Shown one piece after another: positions 4,492 through 5,135 of a stretch of DNA of 5,135 nucleotides. The translations under genes and the position numbers were made by a program. The stretch is from Bdellovibrionales bacterium (lineage in GTDB: Bacteria; Bdellovibrionota; UBA1018). The DNA lies in assembly GCA_018968995.1 (NCBI GenBank), contig JAGWZD010000173.1, positions 1 through 5,135 of the forward strand. The letters are read 5' to 3'. The notes below the pieces were generated by a model, which saw nothing but the letters and a program-made list of their open reading frames with translations, was not told where the DNA came from and did no database searches. The first letter of the stretch is position 1. Each line of letters begins with the position of its first letter.

Positions 4492-5135
4492 ATGAGCCGC
4501 ACGATTCACGAGTCACGTCGTCAGTTCTTTAAGCAATTAGGCGCAGGAATGGCCACAGTCGGGGGGATGTCTTTCTTAGGCCGAGTGGCACAAGCCGCTA
4601 CCGGATTTCCCATCACCGGTGTTTCCGGTCGCGATGCCATTGACCGAGTTTCAGCAACCAGTGCGGCTAGCTTTCTTCGAGACACTGGAAATGGCTTCTA
4701 CACGATGAAGGCCATGGGAATTCCGAACCACGCAACGGGCATTTTTCCGAACGCCAATTGTCCGGAGTCGATTCTAGCTCAGAACAACACCTTCCGGATT
4801 TCCGCTAAGCCTCAGGCGGCGAGTAAACCCATTGCACTAGAGGGTTGGCTTTTCGGAGTCTGCTTAAATGGCGTGGTCTTGGATCCTTCGGGCCCATTTT
4901 GGAGAGGCGATGCTCGCACGGGTTGGCTCTTTGAAGTCGCCTCCACCACGGCAAGACAGTATCTGGGCCTGGACCAGAACAATGCTCATTGCCAGTCAGG
5001 GGGTGAGTATCATTACCACGGACTTCCCGTAGGGCTTCTTAATCGGATCCTCGACGATCGTCAGGCTCGTGGTTCGCAAAACGGAATGATTCTTCTAGGT
5101 TTCGCAGCGGATGGTTTTCCAGTTTACGCCCCGAT
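4492..5135 (+). CDS. Tat-exported YHYH-domain protein, N-terminal 214 codons; 3' end beyond the window
   Basis: The N-terminus is a twin-arginine signal peptide: SRRQFFK (8-14) fits the S/T-R-R-x-F-x-K rule. It is followed by a glycine-rich, moderately hydrophobic core (LGAGMATVGGMSFLG, 16-30) and a likely cleavage site after AQA (33-35). The mature part carries the signature EYHYHGLP (172-179) and then ILLGFAADGFPVYAP (200-214), the hallmark of the YHYH family (Pfam YHYH). The molecular role of that family is not well established; clustered His suggests metal binding, which would agree with folding in the cytoplasm before Tat export. Three Cys (90, 124, 167) precede the motif. It is co-directional with the 3957 gene and separated from it by 130 bp that contain repeat copy 2. 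The family call is confident, the biochemical function unknown. Confidence 0.88.
   Translation, partial: MSRTIHESRRQFFKQLGAGMATVGGMSFLGRVAQAATGFPITGVSGRDAIDRVSATSAASFLRDTGNGFYTMKAMGIPNHATGIFPNANCPESILAQNNTFRISAKPQAASKPIALEGWLFGVCLNGVVLDPSGPFWRGDARTGWLFEVASTTARQYLGLDQNNAHCQSGGEYHYHGLPVGLLNRILDDRQARGSQNGMILLGFAADGFPVYAP

Overview
The window is a chromosomal segment from a proteobacterium-like Gram-negative bacterium of moderate GC. Supporting signs are strong Shine-Dalgarno sites, a Tat-exported protein, a Sec-exported small protein, and a lexA-imuA-imuB-dnaE2 cassette of the kind described in many Proteobacteria. I cannot fix the genus. A deltaproteobacterial or Bdellovibrio-like lineage is only a guess, based on a TTAC/GTAA-type operator candidate and a divergent LexA.

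Left three quarters (1-3861, minus strand): a compact SOS mutagenesis operon transcribed right to left. The order is lexA (3157-3861), imuA (2509-3138), imuB (1053-2498), then the first 352 codons of dnaE2 (1-1056), which runs off the left edge. Gaps are 18 bp and 10 bp, and the dnaE2 TTG start overlaps the imuB stop (TTGA). One promoter with a 17-bp spacer lies immediately upstream of lexA. Its position predicts a leaderless lexA mRNA. ACGGT-type half-sites cover the promoter and the lexA start codon, and these are the best LexA operator candidate. The expected circuit is: LexA represses its own gene and the whole mutasome; RecA-promoted self-cleavage of LexA after DNA damage releases it; ImuA and ImuB then assist the error-prone polymerase DnaE2 in translesion synthesis.

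Several proteins in this cassette are unusual. LexA has a long Ser/Thr/Ala linker with a second VAAG motif. ImuB appears to lack most of the usual N-terminal palm/fingers segment. ImuA keeps Walker A but lacks other RecA ATPase residues. DnaE2 has lost the first histidine pair of its PHP domain.

Right quarter (3957-5135, plus strand, divergent from lexA): a small Sec-exported helical protein of unknown function (3957-4361), a doubtful 33-codon ORF (4378-4479), and a Tat-exported YHYH-domain protein (4492 to the edge, partial). An imperfect 32-bp direct repeat (27/32 identical) precedes both convincing genes on this side. No RNA genes, CRISPR arrays, insertion sequences or clear terminators were seen, and no gene-free stretch exceeds 300 bp. 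I see no wholly new system. The interest lies in the degenerate mutasome components, the predicted leaderless lexA with its operator, and the repeat pair.
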